From assembly GCA_024401695.1 (NCBI GenBank), contig JAKSKN010000012.1, forward strand, positions 1 through 64,000: a stretch of 64,000 nucleotides of DNA, read 5' to 3'. Shown piece by piece: positions 25,788 through 34,202 of the stretch. The notes under the pieces are model-generated. The model ran no database searches, was not told where the DNA came from, and worked only from the letters and a program-made list of their open reading frames with translations. Every line of letters begins with the position of its first letter. The first letter of the stretch is position 1. A program made the translations under genes and the position numbers. Source of the DNA: Bacteroidales bacterium. Lineage in GTDB: Bacteria; Bacteroidota; Bacteroidia; Bacteroidales; UBA932.

Positions 25788-28700
25788 ATGGCACTGGCAG
25801 ATGTGATCAAAGCGCTGTTCGGCTCGAAGGCAGACAGGGACTACAAGGCTGTGAAGCCTGTCCTTCAGAAAATCCTTTCGGTTTATCCGGAGATCGATGC
25901 CCTCGACAACGATGCTCTCCGAGCCCGTTCGGAAGCGCTTAAGGCTAAGTTGAGAGATGTAGAGGCTCCTTTTGAGAACCGCATCAACGAAATAAAGGCT
26001 GAACTGGACGCGGATATCCCCATTTCTGAAAAGGAAAAGCTGGCCAATGAATCCGACAAGCTTGTGAAGGACGAAGACGAGGCCATTGAGAAATGCCTCA
26101 ACGAGATACTCCCTGAAGCGTTTGCGATTATGAAATCGACTGCACGCCGCCTCAAGGAGAATGAATTCATCGAGGTTACCGCGACCCAGTTCGACAAGGA
26201 CCTGTCGGTCAACCACGATTTCGTGAGGATCGAAGGTGACAAGGCGATATGGCAGAACCATTGGGTTGCCGGCGGCAATGACCTGAAGTGGGATATGGTC
26301 CACTATGATGTGCAGCTCATCGGCGGTATCGCCCTGCATCAGGGCAAGATCGCGGAGATGGCCACCGGTGAGGGAAAGACCCTCGTGGCGACCCTTCCGG
26401 TATTCCTCAATGCACTTGCAGGCAAGGGCGTACACGTGGTCACCGTCAACGACTACCTCTCCAAGCGTGACTCCGAGTGGATGGGCCCTCTGTATATGTT
26501 CCACGGCCTTTCCGTCGATTGCATCGACAAACACCAGCCGAACTCCGAGCCGCGCAAGCGCGCCTACGACTGCGACATCACCTTCGGTACCAACAACGAG
26601 TTCGGTTTCGACTACCTCCGTGACAATATGGCCATCGGCCAGGAGGACCTTGTGCAGCGCAAGCACCATTACGCCATTGTCGATGAGGTTGACTCCGTTC
26701 TCATTGACGATGCCCGTACCCCTCTCATCATCTCCGGTCCTGTCCAGAAGGCAAAGGAGGAGGACCAGCAGTATCAGGAGTACAAGCCGTATGTGGAGAG
26801 ACTCTACCAGGCGCAGCGCACCCTCGTCAACCAGACTCTCAACGACGCCAAGAAACTTATCGCCGCTGGCGACGAGGCCGAAGGTGGAAAACTCCTTCTC
26901 CGTGCCCACAAGGGCTTGCCTAAGTACTCTCCGCTCATCAAATATCTCTCGGAGCCCGGCATCAAGGTCATCCTGCAGAAGAGCGAGAACTTCTATATGC
27001 AGGATAACGAAAAAGAGATGCCTGTCGTCACCGACCCTCTGTATTTCGTCATCAACGAACAGCTCAATTCCGTAGTGAAGACCGACAAGGGCGATGCAAT
27101 GCTTGCGCAGTCCGTCGGCGCTGACGATTTCTTCGTCCTGCCGGACGTCGGTTCGCTCATTGCTGAAATCGAACACTCAGACCTTTCCCTTGCCGAGAAG
27201 CAGGAGAAAAAGGATGCCCTGATGACCGACTTCTCGACGAAGAGCGAGCGCGTGCACGTCGTTGAGCAGCTTCTCAAGGCCTACACTATGTTCGAGAAGG
27301 ACGTGGACTATGTCATTATGGAGGGCAAAGTCAAGATCGTCGACGAATCGACCGGCCGTATAATGGAGGGACGCCGCTGGAGCGACGGACTGCATCAGGC
27401 GGTCGAGGCTAAGGAGAGCGTGAAGGTTGAAGCCGCCACCCAGACGTTTGCGACCATCACCCTTCAGAACTATTTCAGAATGTATCACAAGCTCGCCGGT
27501 ATGACGGGTACGGCAGAGACCGAGGCCGGTGAATTCTGGAGCATATACAAGCTTGACGTGATGGTCATCCCTACCAATCGTCCGGTTCTCCGCGACGACC
27601 AGGATGATCTGATCTATAAGACCAAGAAGGCCAAGTACGCCGCCGTGATCGAGCGCATCGTGAAGCTCTCCGAAGCCGGACGTCCGGTTCTGGTGGGTAC
27701 GACCGATGTCGAGACATCCGAGCTCCTCAGCCGAATGCTCAAGCTCCGCGGCATCAAGCATAACGTCCTGAATGCGAAGGAGCACGCCCGCGAAGCTGAA
27801 ATCGTGGCCCAGGCCGGACAGAGTTCCACCGTCACCATCGCGACCAATATGGCGGGACGTGGTACCGATATCAAGCTTTCCGATGAGGTGAAGGCCGCCG
27901 GCGGTCTTGCAATCATCGGCACCGAGCGTCACGACTCCCGCCGTGTCGACAGGCAGCTCCGAGGCCGTGCCGGCCGTCAGGGTGACCCGGGCTCATCGAC
28001 GTTCTATATCTCGCTCGAAGACAAGCTGATGCGCCTCTTCGGCTCTGAACGCATAGCCGGTATGGTCGACAAGCTTGGTATGGCGGATGACGAGGCCCTT
28101 GAGAGCTCGATGCTTTCAAGCGCCATCGAGAAGGCCCAGAAGAAGGTGGAGGAGAACAACTTCGGTGTCCGCAAGCGCCTCATCGAATATGATGACGTGA
28201 TGAATTACCAGCGCGAGGCCATCTATTCCCGCCGCCGCAACGCAATCAGCGGTGAGAAGATTGAGATCGACCTCCAGAATATGATGGTTGACACCGCCTC
28301 CCTCCTTCTTGAAAAATGCAAGGGGTATTCTTTCGATGACTTCGAGGAGACGCTTATGGCACTTCTCTCCATTGACTCGGGCATAGACAGGGAACTGTGG
28401 GAGAAAGGTCACGACCGCGACATCGCAGCGAAGCTTTGCGGCCATATGGTGGAGGTCTACAGACGCCGTATGGATGTGCTTGTGGAAAAGCTTTCACCTA
28501 TCATCAAGGAAGTCTATGAGAAGCAGGGGCAGATGTATCAGAACATCGCCATCCCGGTCTCAGACGGGCGCAAGCAGATAAACCTCAGCGTCAATCTCGA
28601 GAAGGCATATCAGAGCGAAGGACGCGAGATCGCCAAGACCCTCAGCAAGAATATTATCCTCTATCAGATCGATGAACATTGGAAGGAGCATCTGCGTGAG

Positions 28701-29063
28701 ATGGATGACCTCAAGCAGAGCGTTCAGAATGCGACTTACGAGCAGAAGGACCCTGTCGTCGTATATAAGCTCGAGAGTTACAACCTCTTCGCTGAGATGC
28801 TTGATTCTCTCAACCGCGACGTGCTTTCGTTCCTCTTCAGGGCATCGGTTCCGCTCCGCGACAGGAACGAGCAGCCGACCCGCGCAATGCGCCGCCAGAC
28901 AGATATGAGCCAGATGCAGGCGCAGCATTCAGATCTGAGCATAAACGGTGAACCTCAGTCACGCGGCCCTGTCAAGGTCGATAAGCAGATTGGAAGAAAT
29001 GACCCTTGCCCGTGCGGCAGCGGTAAAAAATACAAGAATTGTCATGGAAAAGGTATTGTCTAG
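25788..29063 (+). CDS. secA: Protein translocase ATPase SecA
   Basis: At 1091 residues it has the long Bacteroidetes form. Walker A GEGKT is at 194-198 and the Walker B box DEVD at 299-302. Other helicase landmarks are [27 protein letters not shown] and [11 protein letters not shown], then [14 protein letters not shown]. The last 20 residues carry the zinc-binding SEC-C motif [17 protein letters not shown]. SecA drives unfolded preproteins through SecYEG, the route all the lipoproteins here would take out of the cytoplasm. The 3' end overlaps the bactofilin gene by 20 nt. Confidence 0.98.
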   Translation: MALADVIKALFGSKADRDYKAVKPVLQKILSVYPEIDALDNDALRARSEALKAKLRDVEAPFENRINEIKAELDADIPISEKEKLANESDKLVKDEDEAIEKCLNEILPEAFAIMKSTARRLKENEFIEVTATQFDKDLSVNHDFVRIEGDKAIWQNHWVAGGNDLKWDMVHYDVQLIGGIALHQGKIAEMATGEGKTLVATLPVFLNALAGKGVHVVTVNDYLSKRDSEWMGPLYMFHGLSVDCIDKHQPNSEPRKRAYDCDITFGTNNEFGFDYLRDNMAIGQEDLVQRKHHYAIVDEVDSVLIDDARTPLIISGPVQKAKEEDQQYQEYKPYVERLYQAQRTLVNQTLNDAKKLIAAGDEAEGGKLLLRAHKGLPKYSPLIKYLSEPGIKVILQKSENFYMQDNEKEMPVVTDPLYFVINEQLNSVVKTDKGDAMLAQSVGADDFFVLPDVGSLIAEIEHSDLSLAEKQEKKDALMTDFSTKSERVHVVEQLLKAYTMFEKDVDYVIMEGKVKIVDESTGRIMEGRRWSDGLHQAVEAKESVKVEAATQTFATITLQNYFRMYHKLAGMTGTAETEAGEFWSIYKLDVMVIPTNRPVLRDDQDDLIYKTKKAKYAAVIERIVKLSEAGRPVLVGTTDVETSELLSRMLKLRGIKHNVLNAKEHAREAEIVAQAGQSSTVTIATNMAGRGTDIKLSDEVKAAGGLAIIGTERHDSRRVDRQLRGRAGRQGDPGSSTFYISLEDKLMRLFGSERIAGMVDKLGMADDEALESSMLSSAIEKAQKKVEENNFGVRKRLIEYDDVMNYQREAIYSRRRNAISGEKIEIDLQNMMVDTASLLLEKCKGYSFDDFEETLMALLSIDSGIDRELWEKGHDRDIAAKLCGHMVEVYRRRMDVLVEKLSPIIKEVYEKQGQMYQNIAIPVSDGRKQINLSVNLEKAYQSEGREIAKTLSKNIILYQIDEHWKEHLREMDDLKQSVQNATYEQKDPVVVYKLESYNLFAEMLDSLNRDVLSFLFRASVPLRDRNEQPTRAMRRQTDMSQMQAQHSDLSINGEPQSRGPVKVDKQIGRNDPCPCGSGKKYKNCHGKGIV

Positions 29064-29499
29064 CTTCAAGTCATTAGCGACTAAAGCTCCAGAAGTAGTA
29101 AACGTAAACGAGGTCAGCCGTGTTGCACTGGGCGCGTCAATCAAGGGCGATCTCTCTTCCCGTACGGATATCCGCGTTGACGGCAATGTTGACGGAATCC
29201 TTTATTCAGAAGGGCGCATCGTTGTCGGTGAGTCCGCCCTCCTTTCCGGCAGTCTCCTTTGCCGTGACCTCGACCTCTGGGGAAAGATGGACGGAGACCT
29301 CTATATCCGCGACATCCTCTCGCTCAAGAGCTCGGCGGTTGTCAACGGCAACATCTTCGTCCGCAAGATGCAGATTGAGATGGGTGCCCAGCTCAACGGC
29401 TCCTGCAAGATGATTTCCGAAGAGGAGTTTGACAAGCTCGTCGCTTCGGTCGTCAAGAACCCTATCCCTCGCAAGGGCGCTGCGGCAGACAAGAAGTAA
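29044..29499 (+). CDS. Bactofilin (polymer-forming cytoskeletal protein)
   Basis: The protein has 151 residues from the ATG at 29044. Longer in-frame extensions inside secA are unlikely because the bactofilin core starts soon after this ATG. The core is the regular beta-helix pattern of the family: [20 protein letters not shown], then [30 protein letters not shown] and [16 protein letters not shown]. Flanking tails are short and the C-terminus is Lys-rich ([10 protein letters not shown]). Bactofilins self-assemble into filaments that organise envelope growth or appendages. The 20-nt overlap with secA implies translational coupling. Confidence 0.9.
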   Translation: MEKVLSSFKSLATKAPEVVNVNEVSRVALGASIKGDLSSRTDIRVDGNVDGILYSEGRIVVGESALLSGSLLCRDLDLWGKMDGDLYIRDILSLKSSAVVNGNIFVRKMQIEMGAQLNGSCKMISEEEFDKLVASVVKNPIPRKGAAADKK

Positions 29500-29504
29500 G
29501 CCGT

Positions 29505-29888
29505 CTACGGTTCACCTATATCCGGTCCGATTCTATGGATATTGTATATCCTGGAGTCGGACCGGTTGTATCTTATATCGAAGCATCCGTACTCGTCCCG
29601 GGGATACTTTTTCCTGTGATATGTCGAATAGTTCGGGCTGAAGCCGCGTGGCGTGATCTTTTCCACCGCGACTGTCAGCTGACGGTTTTTCAGAAGGTCG
29701 TCGAGTATGGCATAATTGACTTCGATGGCCGCCATTACGCTTTTGCGGTACCTCCTTGAACGCTCGGTCTCCCCGTTGTGATAAGCGTTCTTGCATCTTG
29801 TATCACAGAATTTCTTGTCGGAGCGTCCGTACATCTCGGTGCCGCAGTGAAGGCAGCGTGACTTTATTGCAACAGGTTCATCAAACAT
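29505..29888 (-). CDS. Small zinc-ribbon protein
   Basis: The protein has 127 residues from the ATG at 29888; an upstream ATG at 29936 adds 16 residues with no recognised features. Near the N-terminus a treble-clef-like motif C12-x2-C15-x12-C28-x3-C32-x4-H37 (KKFCDTRCKNAYH) should bind zinc. The remainder is basic, with many Arg, Tyr and Lys residues (STYHRKKYPRDEYGCFDIRYN), consistent with nucleic-acid binding. Proteins of this type are widespread in Bacteroidales without a known role. The gene converges on the secA-bactofilin unit, and its 3' end contains a long hairpin. Confidence 0.75.
   Translation of the reverse strand: MFDEPVAIKSRCLHCGTEMYGRSDKKFCDTRCKNAYHNGETERSRRYRKSVMAAIEVNYAILDDLLKNRQLTVAVEKITPRGFSPNYSTYHRKKYPRDEYGCFDIRYNRSDSRIYNIHRIGPDIGEP
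29522..29565. other. Nested hairpin between convergent genes, inside the zinc-ribbon coding end
   Basis: CCGGTCCGA (29522-29530) pairs with TCGGACCGG (29557-29565). Inside it, GGATAT (29537-29542) pairs with ATATCC (29546-29551). It lies 23 nt past the bactofilin stop and within the last codons of the opposite gene. No T-tract follows on either strand, so it may act as a processing or stabilising stem rather than a classical terminator. Confidence 0.5.
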
Positions 29889-30146
29889 AGTACTTCGGTT
29901 TTTGCCAAAGGTGGTCAGGAGTTTTCCAATGTCCAAGAAACCCTCGGAAATATTTGAAGATTTATGTAAATTTTTCTAGAAAGAATTAATTTTTATGCAT
30001 AACGATTCTTCAATTGTCATACTGATTCATATATTTCGCACCATCTCTCATCTCTGCCTGTTTTAGATTTGAAATATTTGGCCCTACTTTGCAACACCTC
30101 GGACACCGCGGGTCTGATGTGAGATATTAAATAATTATGCAAAAGT

Positions 30147-30494
30147 ATGGAACAATTGAATCGAATCGAGCTGAGAGGAACAGTGGGGAGTGTACGGCTC
30201 CAGACTTTCAACGACACACAGGTCGCGCGCCTCTCCATCGCAACAAATGTCGCGTATCGCGACAGGGAGGGATCTGCCGTAATCGAAACCACCTGGCACA
30301 ACGTCAACGCCTGGGAGGGAAAGGAGATCAGGGATCTTTCAAAGATTGAAAAAGGAACCAAGCTTTATGTCGAAGGCCGGATCAGAAACACGCGCAGCGT
30401 GGGCCCTGACGGCATTGACCGCACCTATTATGAAATTCAGGCAAACCGTCTTGTCATAATCGACGGCAATGAGCCTTTGCAGTATGAAATGTAG
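30147..30494 (+). CDS. ssb: Short single-stranded DNA-binding protein
   Basis: The 115-residue protein has an OB-fold SSB pattern (NRIELRGTVGSVRL, VARLSIATNVAYRD, TTWHNVNAWEGKEI, KLYVEGRIRNTRS, YYEIQANRLVII). It lacks the long glycine-rich linker and the acidic DDDIPF-type tip of housekeeping SSBs, ending instead in EPLQYEM. A short SSB of this form exists in other Bacteroidales, so it is probably an accessory SSB whose genome also encodes a full-length one. The downstream lipoprotein gene overlaps its 3' end by 11 nt, an odd pairing with no functional explanation visible. Confidence 0.85.
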   Translation: MEQLNRIELRGTVGSVRLQTFNDTQVARLSIATNVAYRDREGSAVIETTWHNVNAWEGKEIRDLSKIEKGTKLYVEGRIRNTRSVGPDGIDRTYYEIQANRLVIIDGNEPLQYEM

Positions 30495-32412
30495 GTGCCG
30501 ATACAGGGTTCTGCTTGCTTCAGCGCTTGTGCTGGCCTGCGTGGGATGCGCACAGTCGCGCAAGCTCTCAGAAATCCGTGACCGCGAACTCGGCGTGGAC
30601 CTCCAGTTGCCGGCGAAGAATACCCCGCCGAAACTGGACTCCACGCGCCGGGCTCCGGTGCACGATACCATCCGCATCACCGGTCTCGATGGACGCGAGG
30701 TGCTGCTGATGAGAGCGATACGTGATGATGAGACCGGCGATATGGTCGCAACGGAGGAACTCGATGCCGCATATGTGGTCGCGCGTTTCAGAAATGTCGC
30801 GGAGAGGCACGGAAAGATAGACTTGGAGTTCCAGGTAATCGTGCCCAGGGAACTTCACGATTCGCACTGGCAGCTGCGCTTTCATCCGGAGATGTATGTC
30901 CTTGGGGATTCCCTGCGGCTTGATGACGTCGTCATAACCGGCACGGAATACCGCAGGGCGCAGCTTCAGGGACTCCGGCAATATGAAAGGTATGCCGGAC
31001 GTATCGTAAGTGATTCGATGGAATTCGTGGACCGGCGTTCGCTCGGGATTTTCCTTGCGAGGAACACGAAGGACAGCGAGCGCGAGGCGGAATATCATTA
31101 TACTGACCACTTTGCCAAATATCTTAACGGCGTGCGCATCAGCCGCAAGCCGGAGATGTGGCGCAAGTATGTCAAGGCACCTATTGTCACCGAGGGCGTA
31201 CGGCTTGACACTGTGATGCAGGATATCAAGGGTAAATGTTTCATTTACAATTATGTACAGACAATCAACACCAGGCCGAAGCTTCGAAAGGTAGATGTTG
31301 TCCTGTCCGGCGCGATATTCGAAAGCGACCGCCGCCTGTACACCATCCCGGTGTCGGAGCCGCTGTCGTTCTATGTATCTTCCCTCAATGCATTCGCCGA
31401 CGGCACGGAAAGGTACAAGACACAGGTCGTCCACCGTGCCGTAAGTGCCAATGCTTCGGCGGAGATTGCCTTCCGGGCCGGAAGGTCGGAGATTGAGGAG
31501 TCACTGTCGGACAACAGTCGCGAAATCGGTTTCATAAAGTCGAAACTCCGGCTTCTGGCAAACAATGATGAGTTCGACATCGACTCGATAATCATCACCT
31601 CCTTCGCTTCGCCGGAAGGCAGTGCCGCTTCCAATGTGTCCTTGACATACCGTCGCGCCAAATCCGCTTCGGACTATTTCAGCAATTTCCTGAGCCGGAT
31701 CCGCGATTCCATCCGCCGCGAGGAGGGGTTCTTCGTCTCTGTCGGAGATGACTTCTCGGAAGGGATGATGAGACGCGCAGATGCGGCCCCCGAACCGATA
31801 CGCTTCCTTTCCCGTTCAGGAGGGGAGAACTGGTCCGCCCTCGAAGCCCTCGTGCTGGCCGACACGGTCCTTACGGAATCTGAGAAGAACGAGTACCTCC
31901 TTCTTGCCCGTAATCCCGATCCGGATGCCAGGGAACGAGCTGTCAGGCAGTTGGGGTTCCAGTCGCGGCTTTACGGTGAGATGTATCCGAAGCTGCGCAG
32001 CGTGAGGTTCGATTTCCACCTGCACAGAAAGGGGATGGTGAAGGATACGGTGCATACGAATGTGCTCGACACCGTGTATATGGACGGCGTACAGGCCATC
32101 CGGGACCACGATTATGAACGAGCGCTCGAACTTCTGTCGCCGTATCAGGATTTCAATACGGCGGTGGCATATCTGGCAATGGACCGCAACCGCTCGGCGC
32201 TGTCGATCCTGAAGGACTGTCCGAAAGATGCGAAAGTGAATTATATGCTTGCCCTGGTCTATCAGCGCCTGGGCGAGGAGAGGGATGCAGTGGAGTGTTA
32301 TGTCCGCTCCTGCGAACAGGACCCGTCGTACGTGTACAGAGGCAACCTTGACCCTGAAATTTCAGAGCTGATAAGAAAATACAATATCAACAAAGAAGAT
32401 GAAGAAATCTAA
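30484..32412 (+). CDS. OmpA/TPR-like lipoprotein heading the second fimbrial locus
   Basis: The protein has 642 residues from the ATG at 30484. The signal ends in LACVGC. The central part (about 360-480) repeats the module of the DUF3575 protein at 22468: IIITSFASPEGSAASNVSLTYRRAKSASDYF, here cited only by its position and key YASPEG-like FASPEG. The region after it includes GGENWSALEAL, matching ESWDGLRQL in the paralogue. The last 110 residues look like tetratricopeptide repeats (AIRDHDYERALELLS; LALVYQRLGEERDAVECY). There is no DUF3575 barrel. It is probably a periplasmic/outer-membrane assembly lipoprotein for the FimA/Mfa1-like subunit encoded next, with a 14-nt overlap. Confidence 0.65.
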   Translation: MKCRCRYRVLLASALVLACVGCAQSRKLSEIRDRELGVDLQLPAKNTPPKLDSTRRAPVHDTIRITGLDGREVLLMRAIRDDETGDMVATEELDAAYVVARFRNVAERHGKIDLEFQVIVPRELHDSHWQLRFHPEMYVLGDSLRLDDVVITGTEYRRAQLQGLRQYERYAGRIVSDSMEFVDRRSLGIFLARNTKDSEREAEYHYTDHFAKYLNGVRISRKPEMWRKYVKAPIVTEGVRLDTVMQDIKGKCFIYNYVQTINTRPKLRKVDVVLSGAIFESDRRLYTIPVSEPLSFYVSSLNAFADGTERYKTQVVHRAVSANASAEIAFRAGRSEIEESLSDNSREIGFIKSKLRLLANNDEFDIDSIIITSFASPEGSAASNVSLTYRRAKSASDYFSNFLSRIRDSIRREEGFFVSVGDDFSEGMMRRADAAPEPIRFLSRSGGENWSALEALVLADTVLTESEKNEYLLLARNPDPDARERAVRQLGFQSRLYGEMYPKLRSVRFDFHLHRKGMVKDTVHTNVLDTVYMDGVQAIRDHDYERALELLSPYQDFNTAVAYLAMDRNRSALSILKDCPKDAKVNYMLALVYQRLGEERDAVECYVRSCEQDPSYVYRGNLDPEISELIRKYNINKEDEEI

Positions 32413-33403
32413 GATACTTATGCTCGCGGCGGCTTTGGCCGCAGTTGCGTGCGATCCTGCCGGCCCGGGAATGATTACAGTTGAATCCGGGGCGTGCGAC
32501 CTTGTCGTAAACTGCTCGTATGGAGCGACAAAGGCGGTCGGCCAGTCCCAGACTGCAGAAATCAAAATCAACAATCTGTCAGTTTTCGTGTTCAGGACGG
32601 ACAGCGGTCATAAACTGGATGCGAGCGCCTGGTCGGGCAGCGGTGAGTCAAGTCTGCAGATCAGATGCACGATCGGTGAGAAAATCGTGTATGTGCTTGC
32701 GAATGCCGCCGCTGACTATACTTACCAGATACGATGCGAGGCCGACCTGCTCGCCCTCAGCTCATCGCTGACGGACAACGGTCTTTCCAATCTGTTTATG
32801 ATGGGCAAGGTGACGCAGACGCTTTCCGGGACATCGTGTGCCTTGACAGTGCCGGTGATGCGCCTTGTCTCGTCGGTGCGGCTGGAGAAGATTTCAAATA
32901 TGATGGAGGCGAACGGATACAGGGCGGACAACCTTTTCACCGTGAACGCCGTCTATCTGACCAATGTGGTCGGGACCTGGGCGCTCGATGGATCGACGGA
33001 TCCCCGTACCCTCGGTGAGTCCGGCTGGCTGGCCAGGCTGGAAAAGCAGCCGGGAAGCCTGATCTGCGACGAAGCTGTCAACAGGGTGGTGAACTACGGA
33101 CAGGAGCTGAACGAGCCGCATACTTTCTATGCATTCCCGAATGCCTGCGAGCTGAAGGAGGACCCTGTGTGGTCGCAGCGGTCGACGATGCTTGTCGTCG
33201 AAGCGACGCTGGATGGCGTGAAGTACTATTATCCCGTGGCGGTGGGTCCCCTTGACGCAAACAAGCAGTATGTCATAAATAATTTCATCATACGCCGTCC
33301 CGGCTCGAACCATCCGTGGGAAGTCGTCCATAAGACGGACGTGACCGTCCAGATCGAGGTTATGCCTTGGTCGGAGCCGCGTAATGTAAACGAAGACATT
33401 TAG
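32399..33403 (+). CDS. FimA/Mfa1-like major fimbrial subunit
   Basis: This 334-residue lipoprotein precursor has a lipobox (LAAVAC, Cys 18) and T-K-A at 44-46, the position where FimA-type pilins are cleaved. Features of the FimA/Mfa1 group include IKINNLSVFVFRTDSG, KIVYVLANAA, VMRLVSSVRLEKI and the end VTVQIEVMPWSEPRNVNEDI. It differs from the array fimbrillins, which have YYWPK and LFRHALAK signatures. It is probably the shaft subunit of a second, simple fimbria. It sits between the OmpA/TPR-like gene and an Mfa2-like anchor gene. Confidence 0.8.
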   Translation: MKKSKILMLAAALAAVACDPAGPGMITVESGACDLVVNCSYGATKAVGQSQTAEIKINNLSVFVFRTDSGHKLDASAWSGSGESSLQIRCTIGEKIVYVLANAAADYTYQIRCEADLLALSSSLTDNGLSNLFMMGKVTQTLSGTSCALTVPVMRLVSSVRLEKISNMMEANGYRADNLFTVNAVYLTNVVGTWALDGSTDPRTLGESGWLARLEKQPGSLICDEAVNRVVNYGQELNEPHTFYAFPNACELKEDPVWSQRSTMLVVEATLDGVKYYYPVAVGPLDANKQYVINNFIIRRPGSNHPWEVVHKTDVTVQIEVMPWSEPRNVNEDI

Positions 33404-33404
33404 G

Positions 33405-34202
33405 ATGAAGCGCCTTGTATTATCGATTCTGGTTCCTTTTCTGCTGTGTGCGTCCTGCGTGAAGGAGGAAAGAGGGGACTGCCCGTGTTATCTTATCCTG
33501 GATTTCGACGAGCTGATTGACCAGGGCGCATACAGCGAGGCAATCGCGACTCTCTCCCCAAGTACCGACAGAGTGCTGTACCAGCAGAAAATCAGCATCG
33601 GGGAATATGAGGGGCGGGGATATGAGATCAGGGTGCCGAAGGATGTTGTGAAAGCCTCGGTCATCTGCGGATTCAAGAACGTCAATTTTGCCGGAGACAG
33701 GATCACCGTGCCATATAATGAGCAGTCGGACCCCGTGATGGCGTTCGGTGTGGAGAGAGTGGTGACGGGTGAGAGGGATACCCTGCAGGTGGCCCTTCAC
33801 AAGCAGTTCTGCAATGTCGATTTCAGGATTTCCGGGCTTGATACGCGTACGGAATTCCCATACGAGCTGCGTGTCTGCGCCGAATGCAGCGGGCTGAGAT
33901 TGCCGGACCTCTCTCCGCTGGCGGGCGGCTTTTCGGCGATGGCTGTCGAGGACGACACCCAAAATCTGTCCTTAAGGGTGCCCAGGCAGCAGAGGAATAT
34001 AATGAGTATGGAGGTGCTTGACAAAAGGGACGGCCATATCTATTCTGTCAATCTCGGAGAGATGCTTGATGATTTGAATTACGACTGGAACAAGGCCGAC
34101 CTTGATGACATTGAACTCATAGTGGACTTCGTGCAGATGACCATCGAGGTGGTGCTGGTTCCCTGGGATAAAAATTATGATTATGAAACGATTGATATTT
34201 AG
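33405..34202 (+). CDS. FimB/Mfa2-family fimbrial anchor subunit
   Basis: This 265-residue lipoprotein has the lipobox LLCASC (Cys 18) followed by VKEERGDCPCYLILDFDE, matching the family hallmark of a Cys-Pro pair before Y-L-x-L-D-F. The C-terminal part MTIEVVLVPWDKNYDYETIDI ends like other Mfa2-type proteins. In Porphyromonas, FimB and Mfa2 hold the fibre to the outer membrane and limit its length; the same role is inferred here. It starts 1 nt after the FimA/Mfa1-like gene, and the tip-like gene overlaps its end by 20 nt. Confidence 0.85.
   Translation: MKRLVLSILVPFLLCASCVKEERGDCPCYLILDFDELIDQGAYSEAIATLSPSTDRVLYQQKISIGEYEGRGYEIRVPKDVVKASVICGFKNVNFAGDRITVPYNEQSDPVMAFGVERVVTGERDTLQVALHKQFCNVDFRISGLDTRTEFPYELRVCAECSGLRLPDLSPLAGGFSAMAVEDDTQNLSLRVPRQQRNIMSMEVLDKRDGHIYSVNLGEMLDDLNYDWNKADLDDIELIVDFVQMTIEVVLVPWDKNYDYETIDI

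Noticed and set aside
24630-27176. Long minus-strand frames opposite the AraC regulator and secA
   Set aside because: These are shadows of strongly conserved plus-strand genes; the translations show no recognisable domain.
28948-29043. N-terminal extension of bactofilin inside secA
   Set aside because: The extra 32 residues come from the SEC-C coding region in another frame and do not resemble bactofilin; the ATG at 29044 gives the normal start.
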